A stretch of 64,000 bases of DNA from DASWOJ01 sp964242415 (GTDB lineage: Bacteria; Pseudomonadota; Alphaproteobacteria; Acetobacterales; Acetobacteraceae), in the NCBI GenBank assembly GCA_964242415.1, contig CAXTAT010000021.1:34706-98705 (forward strand), read 5' to 3'. Within the stretch, counting starts at the first letter, position 1. Each line of letters opens with the position of its first letter. Shown one piece after another: positions 16,360 to 24,750 of the stretch. The position numbers and the translations under genes are program-made. A model generated the notes under the pieces. That model was not told the origin of the DNA and did not search any database. It was given only the letters and a program-made list of their open reading frames with translations.

Positions 16360-17391
16360 CTACCGGGCCGCCCGCCGCCCCGCCGCCTGCCGCGCCAGCC
16401 CTGCCACCAGCCGCCGCACCAGCAGCGCATCCGGCGCCCCGGTCTGCTTGCACGCCAGCTCGACCCGGCGCGCCTCGTTCATCGCCTGCCCCAGCCGCCC
16501 GGCGTCCCACGCCTGCACCGACTGCGTGAAGTCCGCCACCCGCTTGAAGAACACCGGCGGCCGCAGCGCCCGCACTGCATCCCCCGCCGCCATCCCCGCC
16601 GCCATGTGCCCCCGCGCCATGTGCAACCGCGCCAGGTGCCCCAGCACCCCGCGCACCACCGCCACCGGCGCCATGCCCTCGGCCAGGGTGCGATCCAGCG
16701 ACTGGTCCGCCAGCGCCACGTCGCCCAGGGTGGCGGCGAACACCGCGTCGTCGAACGACACCGCCGCCTGGTCCCCCACGCAGGCCCGCACCGCATCCAG
16801 GCTGACCGTCCCGCCTGTTGCAGGGAGGTCCCCGCCAGCATACAGCACCAGCTTCTCCACCTCGCCCCGGGTCGCCCCGCGGTCGGCGCCCACGTGGTCC
16901 AGCAGCCACTCCATCGCGTCCGCGTCCAGCCGCAGCCCGGCCTGCTGCAGCCCGCCCTCGATGGCGTCGCGCAGCGCCTTTCCGTCCTCGGGATAGCACG
17001 CCAGCGCGGCACCGTTCGGCGCTGCCTCCAGCAGCGTGCGCAGCTTGCTGCGGCCCGGCAGCGCGCCGGCCTCCAGCACCACCAAGCTGTCGCCGGGACC
17101 GTCCAGCACCGCCTTCACCGCCGCCGTCAGGCCGTCCCCGGCGTCCCGCACCCGGATCACCCTCCGCCCGCCCATCATGGCGATGGCGGACGCCTCCTCG
17201 GCCAGGCGTCCGTGGTCCTCCCGCGACAGCCAGGCGACGCGGAACGGGTCGTCGCGGGCGCCCACGACGGCCTGGGTGAGCTGCCCGGCGCGGTGGCGCA
17301 CCATGCCCTCGTCGTCGCCGTGCAGCAGCACCGCGCGGACCGGGCCGGGGTCGCGCAAAAAGCCGGGCAGGCGGCGTGCATCCAGCTTCAA
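16360..17391 (-). CDS. holA: DNA polymerase III delta subunit
   Basis: A 343-residue clamp-loader subunit, the wrench that opens the sliding clamp. It begins KLDARRLPGFLRDPGPVRAV, with LLHGDDEGMVR standing at the degenerate P-loop position and a three-domain AAA+ layout by length. The stretch PVFFKRVADFTQ and the C-terminal collar region are typical. The open frame continues upstream to 17541, but that part is translated repeat. The best start is TTG at 17391, with GAGGGG eight bases before it, giving the same length as E. coli HolA (343). It is the last gene of leuS-lptE-holA, from which a family A repeat separates it. Confidence 0.9.
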   Translation of the reverse strand: MKLDARRLPGFLRDPGPVRAVLLHGDDEGMVRHRAGQLTQAVVGARDDPFRVAWLSREDHGRLAEEASAIAMMGGRRVIRVRDAGDGLTAAVKAVLDGPGDSLVVLEAGALPGRSKLRTLLEAAPNGAALACYPEDGKALRDAIEGGLQQAGLRLDADAMEWLLDHVGADRGATRGEVEKLVLYAGGDLPATGGTVSLDAVRACVGDQAAVSFDDAVFAATLGDVALADQSLDRTLAEGMAPVAVVRGVLGHLARLHMARGHMAAGMAAGDAVRALRPPVFFKRVADFTQSVQAWDAGRLGQAMNEARRVELACKQTGAPDALLVRRLVAGLARQAAGRRAAR

Positions 17392-17412
17392 GCCGCCCAC
17401 CCCTCGTCCGGC

Positions 17413-17557
17413 GTCATCGCGTCTCCGGCTGTCATCGCCCGGCTTGTCACTGCCCAGCTTGTCATCGCGGGGAGCGCTTGCGACATGGCAATCCAGAAGT
17501 CGCAAGGACTGCACCAGCCCCCCCCTGGATCGCCGCGCCAAGCCGGCTCGCGATGAC
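17413..17557. repeat. Family A dispersed repeat, copy 4, with left-end iterons
   Basis: The core (17461-17557) has ends GTCATCGCGGGGAGC and CGGCTCGCGATGAC. In front of it lie three extra head-to-tail copies of the end: 17413-17430 (18 bp), 17431-17445 and 17446-17460 (15 bp each). It sits between lptE and holA inside a conserved operon, immediately upstream of the holA start. Confidence 0.8.
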
Positions 17558-17581
17558 GGCGGCCCACCGCCGTCCGGGTCA

Positions 17582-18094
17582 TCATGCCGGCGCGGCAGCC
17601 TGCTTGAAGTAGATGCCCAGCTTCAAGGTAATCTGGTCGGCCAGCGACTGCGCGATCCGCTCCTGCGCGGAGTCGTTCTCCAGGCTGGCGGCGAAGTACT
17701 CCTGGTTCAGGATGTTGTAGCCGTCCAGCACCCGCGCCGTGCCAGACGTCAGCGGCTTGTGCGCCAGCGACAGCTCCCGCAGGTTGAAGGCCGCGCTGCC
17801 GACCAGCCGGATGCGCGTCGTGGAGGTGTCCCGCTGGATCGCCTGGCCCTCGGAGGCGATGCCGTAAGTCACCAGCAGCTCATACCGCTTGGCCGTGCCG
17901 GTGCCCGTGCCCTCAAATCGCTGCTGCAGCGCCTGACGGATCAACTGGCCCATCCGCTCGGCGATCGGCGGGATGTAGATGGCTGCCATGTCCGCCGCCG
18001 CCGGGCCGGGCGTGCCGCCGCTGCTGGGCGCATACAGCGGGTGGAAGCCGCACCCCGAAACCGCCGCCCCCAGCAGCAAGGCCCGGCGGCGCAT
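17582..18094 (-). CDS. lptE: LPS-assembly lipoprotein LptE
   Basis: A 170-residue outer-membrane lipoprotein that plugs LptD and helps place lipopolysaccharide on the cell surface. The signal peptide is very short, with lipobox VSGC giving acylated cysteine C15, followed by the family hallmark CGFHPLY. The remaining sequence (SxxLxxRF-like LRQALQQRFEG, a conserved YELLVTY strand, repeated TR strands and a C-terminal amphipathic stretch) agrees with the family. ATG at 18094 lies one base after the leuS stop, so translation is probably linked. A short length and weak conservation are normal for LptE. Confidence 0.93.
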   Translation of the reverse strand: MRRRALLLGAAVSGCGFHPLYAPSSGGTPGPAAADMAAIYIPPIAERMGQLIRQALQQRFEGTGTGTAKRYELLVTYGIASEGQAIQRDTSTTRIRLVGSAAFNLRELSLAHKPLTSGTARVLDGYNILNQEYFAASLENDSAQERIAQSLADQITLKLGIYFKQAAAPA

Positions 18095-18095
18095 G

Positions 18096-20714
18096 CTAAC
18101 CCGCGACCACGAAGTTCACGATGCGGTCGGGCACGTGGATGCGCTTCACCACCCGGCGCCCGTCCAGCAGGCGCGCCACGGCCGGCTCCGCCTCGGCGGC
18201 GGCGATGGCGGTGGCGGCGTCGGCGCCCGGTGGCAGCGAAAGGGTGGCGCGCAGCTTGCCGCCGACCTGCACCGCGACCGTCACCTGGTCCACCGCCACC
18301 AGCGCCGGGTCGGCGGCGGGCCAGGGCTGGGTGCACACCAGCGCGGCGCCGGGGTCCAGCAGGTGCTGCACGCTCTCGGCCAGGTGCGGCGCCATGGGGG
18401 CCAGCAGGTGCGCCAGGATGCCCGCCGCCTCCCGCCGGGCCCAATCCAGGCCGTCGGACGGGGCGGCGCGCTCGGCCTCCTGCAGGGCGGAGGTCAACTC
18501 GTGCAGCCGGGCCACGGCGACGTTGAAGGCGAAGGTTTCCAAGGCGTCCGTCACCGCGGCGACCGCGCGGTGGGCGACGCGGCGCAACGCCATCGCGGCC
18601 GGGGCGAAGCTCGCCGGCGCTGGCCCAGCCCGTGTCGTGGCGGCGACCGCCTGCGACAGCCGGAACACCCGCTGCACGAAGCGCGAGGCCCCGGCGATGC
18701 CGGCCTCCGTCCACTCGATATCGCGCTCCGGCGGGTTGTCCGACAGCACGAACCAGCGCGCGGTGTCGGCGCCGTAGCGGTCGATGATCGCGCCGGGGTC
18801 GACGGTGTTGTGCTTGCTTTTCGACATCTTCTCGCCGCGCCCGACCAGCACCGGGCGGCCTGTCGAGCGCTGCGTCGCGCTGCCGTCCGGGCGGCGCTCC
18901 ACCTCCTCCGGATACAGCCAGGCGCCGGCCTCGTCCTTGTAGCTTTCGTGCGTCACCATGCCCTGGGTGAACAGGCCGCGGAACGGCTCGGCCACGCCGA
19001 CCTCCCCGGTGGCCTGCAGCGCACGGGTGAAGAAGCGGGAGTACAGCAGGTGCAGGATCGCGTGCTCGATGCCGCCGATGTACTGATCGACCGGCATCCA
19101 GTGGTCCACGGCATCCCGCAGCAGCGGCGTCGCGGCGTGCGGCGAGCAGAAGCGGGCGAAGTACCAACTGCTGTCCACGAAGGTGTCGAAGGTGTCGGTC
19201 TCGCGCCGGGCCGGGCCGCCGCAACCCGGGCAGGCGACGTGCGACCAGGTGGGATGGTGGTCCAACGGGTTGCCCGGCCGGTCGAACGTGACATCCTCCG
19301 GCAGCCGCACCGGCAGGTCGGCGTCCGGCACCGGCACCGCGCCGCACGCCGCGCAGTGGATGACCGGGATCGGGCAGCCCCAGTAGCGTTGCCGGCTGAC
19401 CCCCCAGTCGCGCAGCCGCCAGTTCACCACCCCTGCGCCGGCGCCGTCCCGTTCCAGGGCGTCGATGGCGGCGCGCTTGGCGGCCATGGTGTCCATGCCG
19501 TTCAGGAAGCCCGAGTGGATCATCGTGCCAGGACCATCGTAGGCTTCGGTGCCCACGGCGAACGCGACGGCGTCCTCCCCCGGCGGCAGCACCACGGCGG
19601 GGGTGGGCAGGCCGTACTTATGCGCAAAATCCAGGTCCCGCTGATCGCCGGCCGGACAGCCGAAGATGGCACCGGTGCCATACTCCATCAGCACGAAGTT
19701 GGCGATCCACACCGGGAAGGTCTCGCCGGGCAGGAACGGGTGCGCCACGCGCAGCCCGGTGTCGTAGCCCTGCTTCTCCGCCGTCTCGATCGCAGCCTCG
19801 CTGGTGCCGAGGCTGCGGCACTGCGCAACGAACGCCGCCGCCGCCGGGTCACGCGCGGCGGCGTGGGCGGACACCGGGTGCTCCGGCGCCAGGGCGATGA
19901 ACGACATGCCGAACAGCGTGTCGGGCCGGGTGGTGAACACTTCTATCGCTGTCTCTGGCCCAATTTCTGACCCGGCCGGCGCGGTCAGGGGGAAGCGCAC
20001 CCGGGCGCCCTCGCTGCGGCCGATCCAGCGGGCCTGCATGGTCCGCACCCGCTCCGGCCAGCGGTCCAGGCCGTCCAGCGCCGCCAGCAGCTCGGGCGCA
20101 AACTGCGTGATGCGCAGGAACCACTGGCTGAGCTGCCGCTTCTCCACCGGCGCGCCCGACCGCCAGCCGCGGCCGTCGATCACCTGCTCGTTGGCCAGCA
20201 CGGTGCCATCGACCGGGTCCCAGTTGACCCAGCTCAGCTTGCGCTCCGCCAGGCCGCTTGCCATCAGCCGCAGGAACAGCCGCTGCTGCTGACCGTAGTA
20301 CTCGGGGTCGCAGGTGGCGAACTCACGCGACCAGTCGAGCGACAGGCCCATGCGCTTCAGCTCCGCCCGCATGGCGGCGATGTTGGCGTAGGTCCAACCG
20401 GCGGGATGCACGCCGCGGTCGCGCGCCGCGTTCTCCGCCGGCAGGCCGAAGGCGTCCCAGCCCATCGGGTGCAGCACCGAATAGCCGCGAGCGCGCTTAT
20501 ACCGGGCCACCACGTCGCCGAGCGTGTAGTTGCGGACGTGCCCCATGTGGATCTTGCCGCTGGGGTAGGGGAACATCTCCAGCACGTAGTATTTCGGCTT
20601 GCCATCGCCGGGCAGGTCGGCGACCTGGAAGCAGCCGGCGGCGTCCCAGGCGTCCTGCCAATGCGGCTCGGCCTGGGCGAAATCGTAGGCGGGGGCGTCG
20701 GGAACGTCGTTCAT
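18096..20714 (-). CDS. leuS: Leucyl-tRNA synthetase
   Basis: An 872-residue class I synthetase charging tRNA-Leu. The HIGH motif is PYPSGKIHMGHVRNY near 46-60, and the KMSKS motif is GEKMSKSKHNT near 628-638. The CP1 editing domain lies between them, with a TRPDTLFG-type TTRPDTLFG stretch near 252. A Cys-pair segment, CAACGAVPVP to CPGCGG, suggests a zinc module in the connective region. ATG at 20714 starts MNDVPDAPAYDF, the usual length (E. coli 860). The longer frame to 20774 adds a stretch without family similarity. First gene of leuS-lptE-holA. Confidence 0.98.
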   Translation of the reverse strand: MNDVPDAPAYDFAQAEPHWQDAWDAAGCFQVADLPGDGKPKYYVLEMFPYPSGKIHMGHVRNYTLGDVVARYKRARGYSVLHPMGWDAFGLPAENAARDRGVHPAGWTYANIAAMRAELKRMGLSLDWSREFATCDPEYYGQQQRLFLRLMASGLAERKLSWVNWDPVDGTVLANEQVIDGRGWRSGAPVEKRQLSQWFLRITQFAPELLAALDGLDRWPERVRTMQARWIGRSEGARVRFPLTAPAGSEIGPETAIEVFTTRPDTLFGMSFIALAPEHPVSAHAAARDPAAAAFVAQCRSLGTSEAAIETAEKQGYDTGLRVAHPFLPGETFPVWIANFVLMEYGTGAIFGCPAGDQRDLDFAHKYGLPTPAVVLPPGEDAVAFAVGTEAYDGPGTMIHSGFLNGMDTMAAKRAAIDALERDGAGAGVVNWRLRDWGVSRQRYWGCPIPVIHCAACGAVPVPDADLPVRLPEDVTFDRPGNPLDHHPTWSHVACPGCGGPARRETDTFDTFVDSSWYFARFCSPHAATPLLRDAVDHWMPVDQYIGGIEHAILHLLYSRFFTRALQATGEVGVAEPFRGLFTQGMVTHESYKDEAGAWLYPEEVERRPDGSATQRSTGRPVLVGRGEKMSKSKHNTVDPGAIIDRYGADTARWFVLSDNPPERDIEWTEAGIAGASRFVQRVFRLSQAVAATTRAGPAPASFAPAAMALRRVAHRAVAAVTDALETFAFNVAVARLHELTSALQEAERAAPSDGLDWARREAAGILAHLLAPMAPHLAESVQHLLDPGAALVCTQPWPAADPALVAVDQVTVAVQVGGKLRATLSLPPGADAATAIAAAEAEPAVARLLDGRRVVKRIHVPDRIVNFVVAG

Positions 20715-20782
20715 GGGGCGCGCAATCTGCTGGGAGGCGGCCCCCTGTATCCTCCAGGCCAACCGGGGCGGCAAGCGGGAGG

Positions 20783-20916
20783 TTCTCCCTCCTCCTGCGG
20801 GAAAGGGGGCCGGGCGGGCCTGTTCCCGTTGAAGGGCGCAAGCAGGCCCTGGGTCAGCGGAACTTGGCCCTTGCGGCTTCCCCCACCCCGGCCCCCTCCC
20901 GGAGGGAGAGGGAGAA
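20783..20916. repeat. Family B paired-hairpin repeat, copy 3 (diverged)
   Basis: The left half (20783-20820) starts TTCTCCCTCC; the right half (20880-20916) reads CCCCACCCCGGCCCCCTCCC and then GGAGGGAGAGGGAGAA. The left half is more decayed than in other copies. It fills the gap between leuS and the SRPBCC gene. Confidence 0.65.
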
Positions 20917-20925
20917 GGCGGCCGG

Positions 20926-21435
20926 CTATTGCCCCATCATCGCCTTCACGTTGTCCAGCCCGCTCCGGTACAGGCCGTGGATGGCCTTCGACGCCGTTGC
21001 ATCGTCAGCGCCCCCCGCGGGTTGGAACGTGCCGCGCCAGGTGACGAGCGAACCGCTGCCGGACGGCGCGACGCTCATGGTCGAGGCGTAGTTCGTCACC
21101 GGCAGCACCTTGGGATCGACCTGCAGGATCACGTAGCTGAGGCTATCGGGCGCAATCGCGGTCAGCCGCTCCACCACCTTCGGGTCGCCTGGCGCCTTCA
21201 GGGTGATCGTGCGCACCGATCCGACCGCGCTGCCCTTGTCGGCCGGGCTGCTCACCACGCCCGGCAGCCAATTCACGATGCCGTCGAACTGGCCCATCGT
21301 GGCCCAGACCTTCGCCGGGGGTGCGGCCGTCATCACCGTCTCCTGCACCTCCAGCGCGAGGGCTGGTTGCGCCGCGGCGAGGACGGCTCCGGCAAAGGCA
21401 AACGTGCTGAGGGCGGCGATAAGCGGACGGATCAT
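20926..21435 (-). CDS. Secreted SRPBCC (polyketide cyclase-like) protein
   Basis: A 169-residue protein. A Sec signal peptide spans residues 1-27 (hydrophobic core then QPALA-LEV). The rest is an SRPBCC/START-like fold: LEVQETVMTAAPPAKVWATMGQFDGIVNWLPGV is the typical first strand and helix, and WRGTFQPAGGADD with a C-terminal helix GLYRSGLDNVKA closes the fold. The family binds hydrophobic ligands in a cavity, and a periplasmic ligand is inferred. ATG at 21435 is chosen because it gives the signal peptide and has AGGGA seven bases upstream. The frame to 21633 is non-coding in character. Confidence 0.85.
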   Translation of the reverse strand: MIRPLIAALSTFAFAGAVLAAAQPALALEVQETVMTAAPPAKVWATMGQFDGIVNWLPGVVSSPADKGSAVGSVRTITLKAPGDPKVVERLTAIAPDSLSYVILQVDPKVLPVTNYASTMSVAPSGSGSLVTWRGTFQPAGGADDATASKAIHGLYRSGLDNVKAMMGQ

Positions 21436-21631
21436 GGCGTTTCCCTGGACTGTTATCATTGCGCGGCATAGTGGACGGCGGCCCCGCATCCTACAAGCCC
21501 TCGGGACGCCCAGCCCTGGGAACGTCGAGCCTGGGAGGAAGGCGACAGCCTCCGGGCAGGGCGGCAGAAGGCGTTCCACCCTGCCGGACGCCGGGCTATG
21601 CTGAGGGCCCCCAACCCGCCAAGGTCCGCCC

Positions 21632-22252
21632 ATGCGCCTCTACGGCATGTCCGCCTCCGGCAACTGCTGGAAGGCGGCCACCATTCTGCGCCTCACCGGC
21701 CACGACTTCGAATGGCAGGAGACCGACGGCAACACCGGCGCCACCCGCACCCCCGAGTACCTGGCCGTCAACCCCGCCGGCAAGGTGCCGGCCGTGGTGC
21801 TGGACGGCGGCGAGGTGCTGACCGAAAGCAACGCCATCCTCCTGCACTTCGCCGAGGGGACGCCCTGGCTGCCGCCGCCCGGCCTGCCGCGCACCCGCAT
21901 CCACGAGTGGCTGTTCTTCGAGCAGTACAGCCACGAACCCTGCATCGCCGTCGCCCGCAACATCCGCGCTTGGCGGCGGGAGGCGCACCTGCACCCGGAC
22001 CGCCTGGCCGACTGCAGCGCCCGGGGCGGGCAGGCGCTGGACGCGATGGAGCGGCGGCTCATCGCCCAGCACTGGCTGGCGGGCGGCGGCCCCAGCGTCG
22101 CCGACCTGGCGCTGTTCGCCTACACCCACCGTGCCGACGAGGCCGGGCTCGACCTTGCCGCCTGGCCCGGCGTCGCCGCCTGGGTGGCGCGGATGGCGGC
22201 CGTGCCGGGGATCACGCTGCTGCCCCGGCCGCAGGGCTGGCGCGATGCCTAG
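21632..22252 (+). CDS. Glutathione S-transferase
   Basis: A 206-residue GST with an N-terminal thioredoxin-like domain (1-80) and an all-helical C-terminal domain (about 88-200). MRLYGMSASGNCWKA puts a serine in the usual catalytic position near residue 8-10. NPAGKVPAVVLDGG carries the cis-proline, and LTESNAILLHFAEG is the glutathione gamma-glutamyl site. The C-terminal PSVADLALFAYTHRADE is the N-capping box. The protein could act in detoxification or as a peroxidase. ATG at 21632 is the only sensible start. Confidence 0.92.
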   Translation: MRLYGMSASGNCWKAATILRLTGHDFEWQETDGNTGATRTPEYLAVNPAGKVPAVVLDGGEVLTESNAILLHFAEGTPWLPPPGLPRTRIHEWLFFEQYSHEPCIAVARNIRAWRREAHLHPDRLADCSARGGQALDAMERRLIAQHWLAGGGPSVADLALFAYTHRADEAGLDLAAWPGVAAWVARMAAVPGITLLPRPQGWRDA

Positions 22253-22426
22253 TCCCTCGATGCCGCCTGCTGTCGCCGAGGGGGTCCTGAGCCGCCGGGG
22301 TTCTGGCCTTCATCCAGGCTCGCCGCCGGAAGGCGGGCGACGGCTTCACCCGGGATAGGATCGGCCCGAGCAGGCTGACCAGCTAGACGGGACCGCAGCC
22401 TCACGGCATAGTCCTCACAGTATAGT

Positions 22427-22446
22427 GATGTACGCTGTCGTACATC
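22427..22446. promoter_or_regulatory. 20-bp inverted repeat upstream of a methyltransferase gene
   Basis: Perfect 8-bp arms, GATGTACG and CGTACATC, are separated by four bases. A second weaker symmetry (TCAC at 22415-22418 and GTGA at 22425-22428) lies just before it. The position, 52-121 bp before the two candidate starts of the next gene, suggests an operator for a TetR- or GntR-type repressor. No such regulator gene lies next to it. Confidence 0.45.
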
Positions 22447-22497
22447 GGTGCCGGAGTTGGCGTCCGAGCGACCGCCGGCAGACGACATCGCCGATCA

Positions 22498-23355
22498 GTG
22501 CCCGTCACCAGGAAAGGCTTGCATGCCGATGGTTCCAAACACTGCCCCAACCCGCCGCATCCGACCTTGAGCGTCCCCGCGGCCGGCTTCCTTAGGCGCA
22601 TCCTCGCCCATCCGACATTCATCCTGCCACGGGACTTCGGCCTGTTCCTGGTGAGCGCCCGCACCGACGCCGCCATCGAGCGGACGCGCGCCCGGTCCGG
22701 CGCCCGCGCGGCGTTCGAGGAAGCCTACACCCGGTCCCGCGATCCCTGGCGGTCCGCCGCCCCGCGCTACCGCTACCAGCAACTGAAGTATGAGCAGATC
22801 ATGGCGCTGCTGCCAGCCGGGCGGTTCCGGCGCACGCTCGACCTCGGCTGCGGCCTTGGCCTGCTGTCCCAACACCTGGCCCAGCGGTCGGACGCGGTGC
22901 TGGGGCTGGATGTCGCGGCGGCGGCGGTCGGGCACGCGCGGGGGCGGGCGGCGGGCATTGCCAACCTCAACTTCGAGCAGGCCGACATCCTCGACTTGCC
23001 CGCCAGCCTGGACGCGACGTTCGACTTGGTCGTGGTCGCGGACACCCTGTACTACCTGTCCCCGCTGGGCGACGACTTGCTCAAGGCGCTCAGCGCCCGG
23101 CTGGCGCGGCTGCTGGCGCCGGGCGGCACCCTGGTGCTGGCCAATCACTTCTTCTTCGCCGCCGACGCCGATTCGCGGCTGACCCGGCGCATCCACGATG
23201 CCTTCGCCTGGTCGCCGTACCTGTCGTTGATCGGCCACCATCGCCGGTCGTTCTTCCTGGCTACCCTGCTCAAGCCAAGGGATGCTAAGTCGGAGGATGC
23301 GAATTTGGGGGCTTCCATCCTGGAAGATGCCAGGCTGGTGCAGGCCGCGCCTTAG
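22498..23355 (+). CDS. Class I SAM-dependent methyltransferase (NodS-like)
   Basis: A protein of up to 285 residues with a Rossmann methyltransferase core. The SAM motif I is TLDLGCGLGLLSQHL (about 113-127). The acidic end of the second strand is in LGLDVAAAAV, motif II-like QADILDLP follows, and FDLVVVADTLYYL is the post-II strand. The stretch FEEAYTRSRDPWRS is typical of NodS-type enzymes, but the substrate cannot be inferred. The start is uncertain: GTG at 22498 is the longest, while TTG at 22567 (SVPAAGFLRRIL) is plausible, and neither has a strong ribosome site. The next gene starts ten bases after the stop. Confidence 0.82.
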   Translation: MPVTRKGLHADGSKHCPNPPHPTLSVPAAGFLRRILAHPTFILPRDFGLFLVSARTDAAIERTRARSGARAAFEEAYTRSRDPWRSAAPRYRYQQLKYEQIMALLPAGRFRRTLDLGCGLGLLSQHLAQRSDAVLGLDVAAAAVGHARGRAAGIANLNFEQADILDLPASLDATFDLVVVADTLYYLSPLGDDLLKALSARLARLLAPGGTLVLANHFFFAADADSRLTRRIHDAFAWSPYLSLIGHHRRSFFLATLLKPRDAKSEDANLGASILEDARLVQAAP

Positions 23356-23365
23356 GCGGCCGGGC

Positions 23366-24400
23366 ATGCGCAGGCTGCTGGCGGCGGCTGCGGGGGTTGG
23401 CATCCTGGGTTGTGCAGGCTGGGTGGCCGCCGGAGTCTGGGGCGATCTGGCCCGGGTAGGATCGGGCGCCGTGCAGGCGTTGTGGACCGTCCCGGCGGCG
23501 GTGGCCGTGCACCTGGTGCAGTTGCTGCTCTCCGCCCTTGGCTGGCGCGTCCTGGTGGTGCGGTCCCGCATCGGCCTGCCGGGCTTCTTCCGGCTGCGGC
23601 TGATGCGCGAGGGGCTGAACACCCTGCTGCCGCTGGCACATGTCGGCGGGGAGGTCATCGCCGCGCAGGTCATGATCCGGGCGGGCGTCCCGGCCGCCGT
23701 AGCAGTGGCGGGCATGGTGGTGGACGTGACCGTGGAGGTGTGCGCGCAGCTCGCCTTCCTGGCGTTGGGCTGCGTGCTGCTGGCGGCGTTGGCCGGGACT
23801 GGGACCGCCTGGCTCTGGTGCGGCAGCCTCGGCCTGGCGGCGTTGGCAGCCGCCAGCCTGGCGCTGGCGCAACGCTTCGGCGGCCTGCGGCTGCTGGAGG
23901 CGGTGGTCCGCAGCATCGGGCGGCGTTGGCCTTCCGTGGTGCCTTCCGTGGGCCCTGGGTTGCAAGGCAGCAGTCTGGACGGGCTGGAGGCCGCGGCGCT
24001 CGCCATCTACCGCCGGCCACGCCGCTTGCTGCTGGCCTTCTGCCTGCAGGGGGCCGCCTGGGCGCTGGGGGCCGGCGAGACCTGGCTCGTGCTGCAGGCG
24101 CTTGGGGTGGACGCCTCGCCGGGTCAGGCGTTCGTGGTCGAGAGCCTGGGGATGGCGGCGCGCAGCGCGGGGTTCGCCGTGCCGGGCGCGCTGGCGATCC
24201 AGGAGGGCGGCTTCGTCCTGGCCGCCGCCGCCGTTGGCCTGCCCGGTGTAGCGGCGCTGTCGCTGTCGCTGGTCAAGCGGGTGCGGGAGCTGCTGATCGG
24301 CCTGGCCGGGCTGGCGTGCTGGCGGCTGGTGCGTGCGGCCGGGGCGCGGCGGGTGGCGGCGGAGCTGGCGGTGGCGCACGCCGGCAGCCAGGACGGCTAG
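23366..24400 (+). CDS. Membrane flippase-like protein (HpnL / UPF0104 type)
   Basis: A 344-residue polytopic membrane protein with about eight hydrophobic helices. It belongs to the lysylphosphatidylglycerol-synthase membrane-domain superfamily. LRLMREGLNTLLPLAHVGGEVI near residue 75-96 is the diagnostic stretch, and it is very close to the hopanoid-associated HpnL group as I know it. Such proteins are thought to move or handle lipids. The second half, with VESLGMAARSAGFAVPGALAIQEGG, is also conserved in the superfamily. ATG at 23366 follows the methyltransferase stop by ten bases, so the two form a unit. No other hopanoid gene is in the window, so the hopanoid link is an inference. Confidence 0.75.
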   Translation: MRRLLAAAAGVGILGCAGWVAAGVWGDLARVGSGAVQALWTVPAAVAVHLVQLLLSALGWRVLVVRSRIGLPGFFRLRLMREGLNTLLPLAHVGGEVIAAQVMIRAGVPAAVAVAGMVVDVTVEVCAQLAFLALGCVLLAALAGTGTAWLWCGSLGLAALAAASLALAQRFGGLRLLEAVVRSIGRRWPSVVPSVGPGLQGSSLDGLEAAALAIYRRPRRLLLAFCLQGAAWALGAGETWLVLQALGVDASPGQAFVVESLGMAARSAGFAVPGALAIQEGGFVLAAAAVGLPGVAALSLSLVKRVRELLIGLAGLACWRLVRAAGARRVAAELAVAHAGSQDG

Positions 24401-24750
24401 GGCGCACGCCCTGGGATGGGCATGCGCGGCCCGGGACAACAGCGATCGGACCGTGTCCATCTCCGAGCCGGTGAAGCTGCGGACCGCTGCGGATGGAGGG
24501 CAAGCCCTTCGCCGTTCACCCCCTCACGCTGACGGCCATCTGCACCGACCAGTTTGCCCGCTTCCTCGTCCGTCATTGCCCCGCCTGTCATTGCCCCATT
24601 TGTCATTGCGAGGAGCACTTGCGACGCGGCAATCCAGGGGCCGCCAGACCGCAACCCCGGCCCACGCAGCCCTGGATTGCCGTCCCAAAGCTGGCTCGCA
24701 ATAACGGCACGGTCTGGGACAGCGCCGGTCAGCGTCAAAGGCGCCTGGAG
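24401..24750. other. Gap between convergent genes with a family A repeat
   Basis: No gene is supported in this 350-bp gap between the HpnL-like gene and the hybrid kinase gene, which read towards each other. The right half is family A copy 5. The left half shows nothing recognisable. Confidence 0.5.
24572..24705. repeat. Family A dispersed repeat, copy 5, with left-end iterons
   Basis: The core (24602-24705) starts GTCATTGCGAGGAGC and ends GGCTCGCAATAAC. Two extra 15-bp copies of the left end stand before it, at 24572-24586 and 24587-24601, both beginning GTCATTGCCCC. The inner arms CAATCCAGGGG and CCCTGGATTGCC are well conserved. Confidence 0.8.

Noticed and set aside
17413..17460. Replication origin iterons
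   Set aside because: The 15-bp units are copies of the family A end, and no initiator gene or DnaA boxes are near.
17400..17541. Extended N-terminus of HolA
   Set aside because: The extra residues are translated family A repeat. The TTG at 17391 gives the family length and start.
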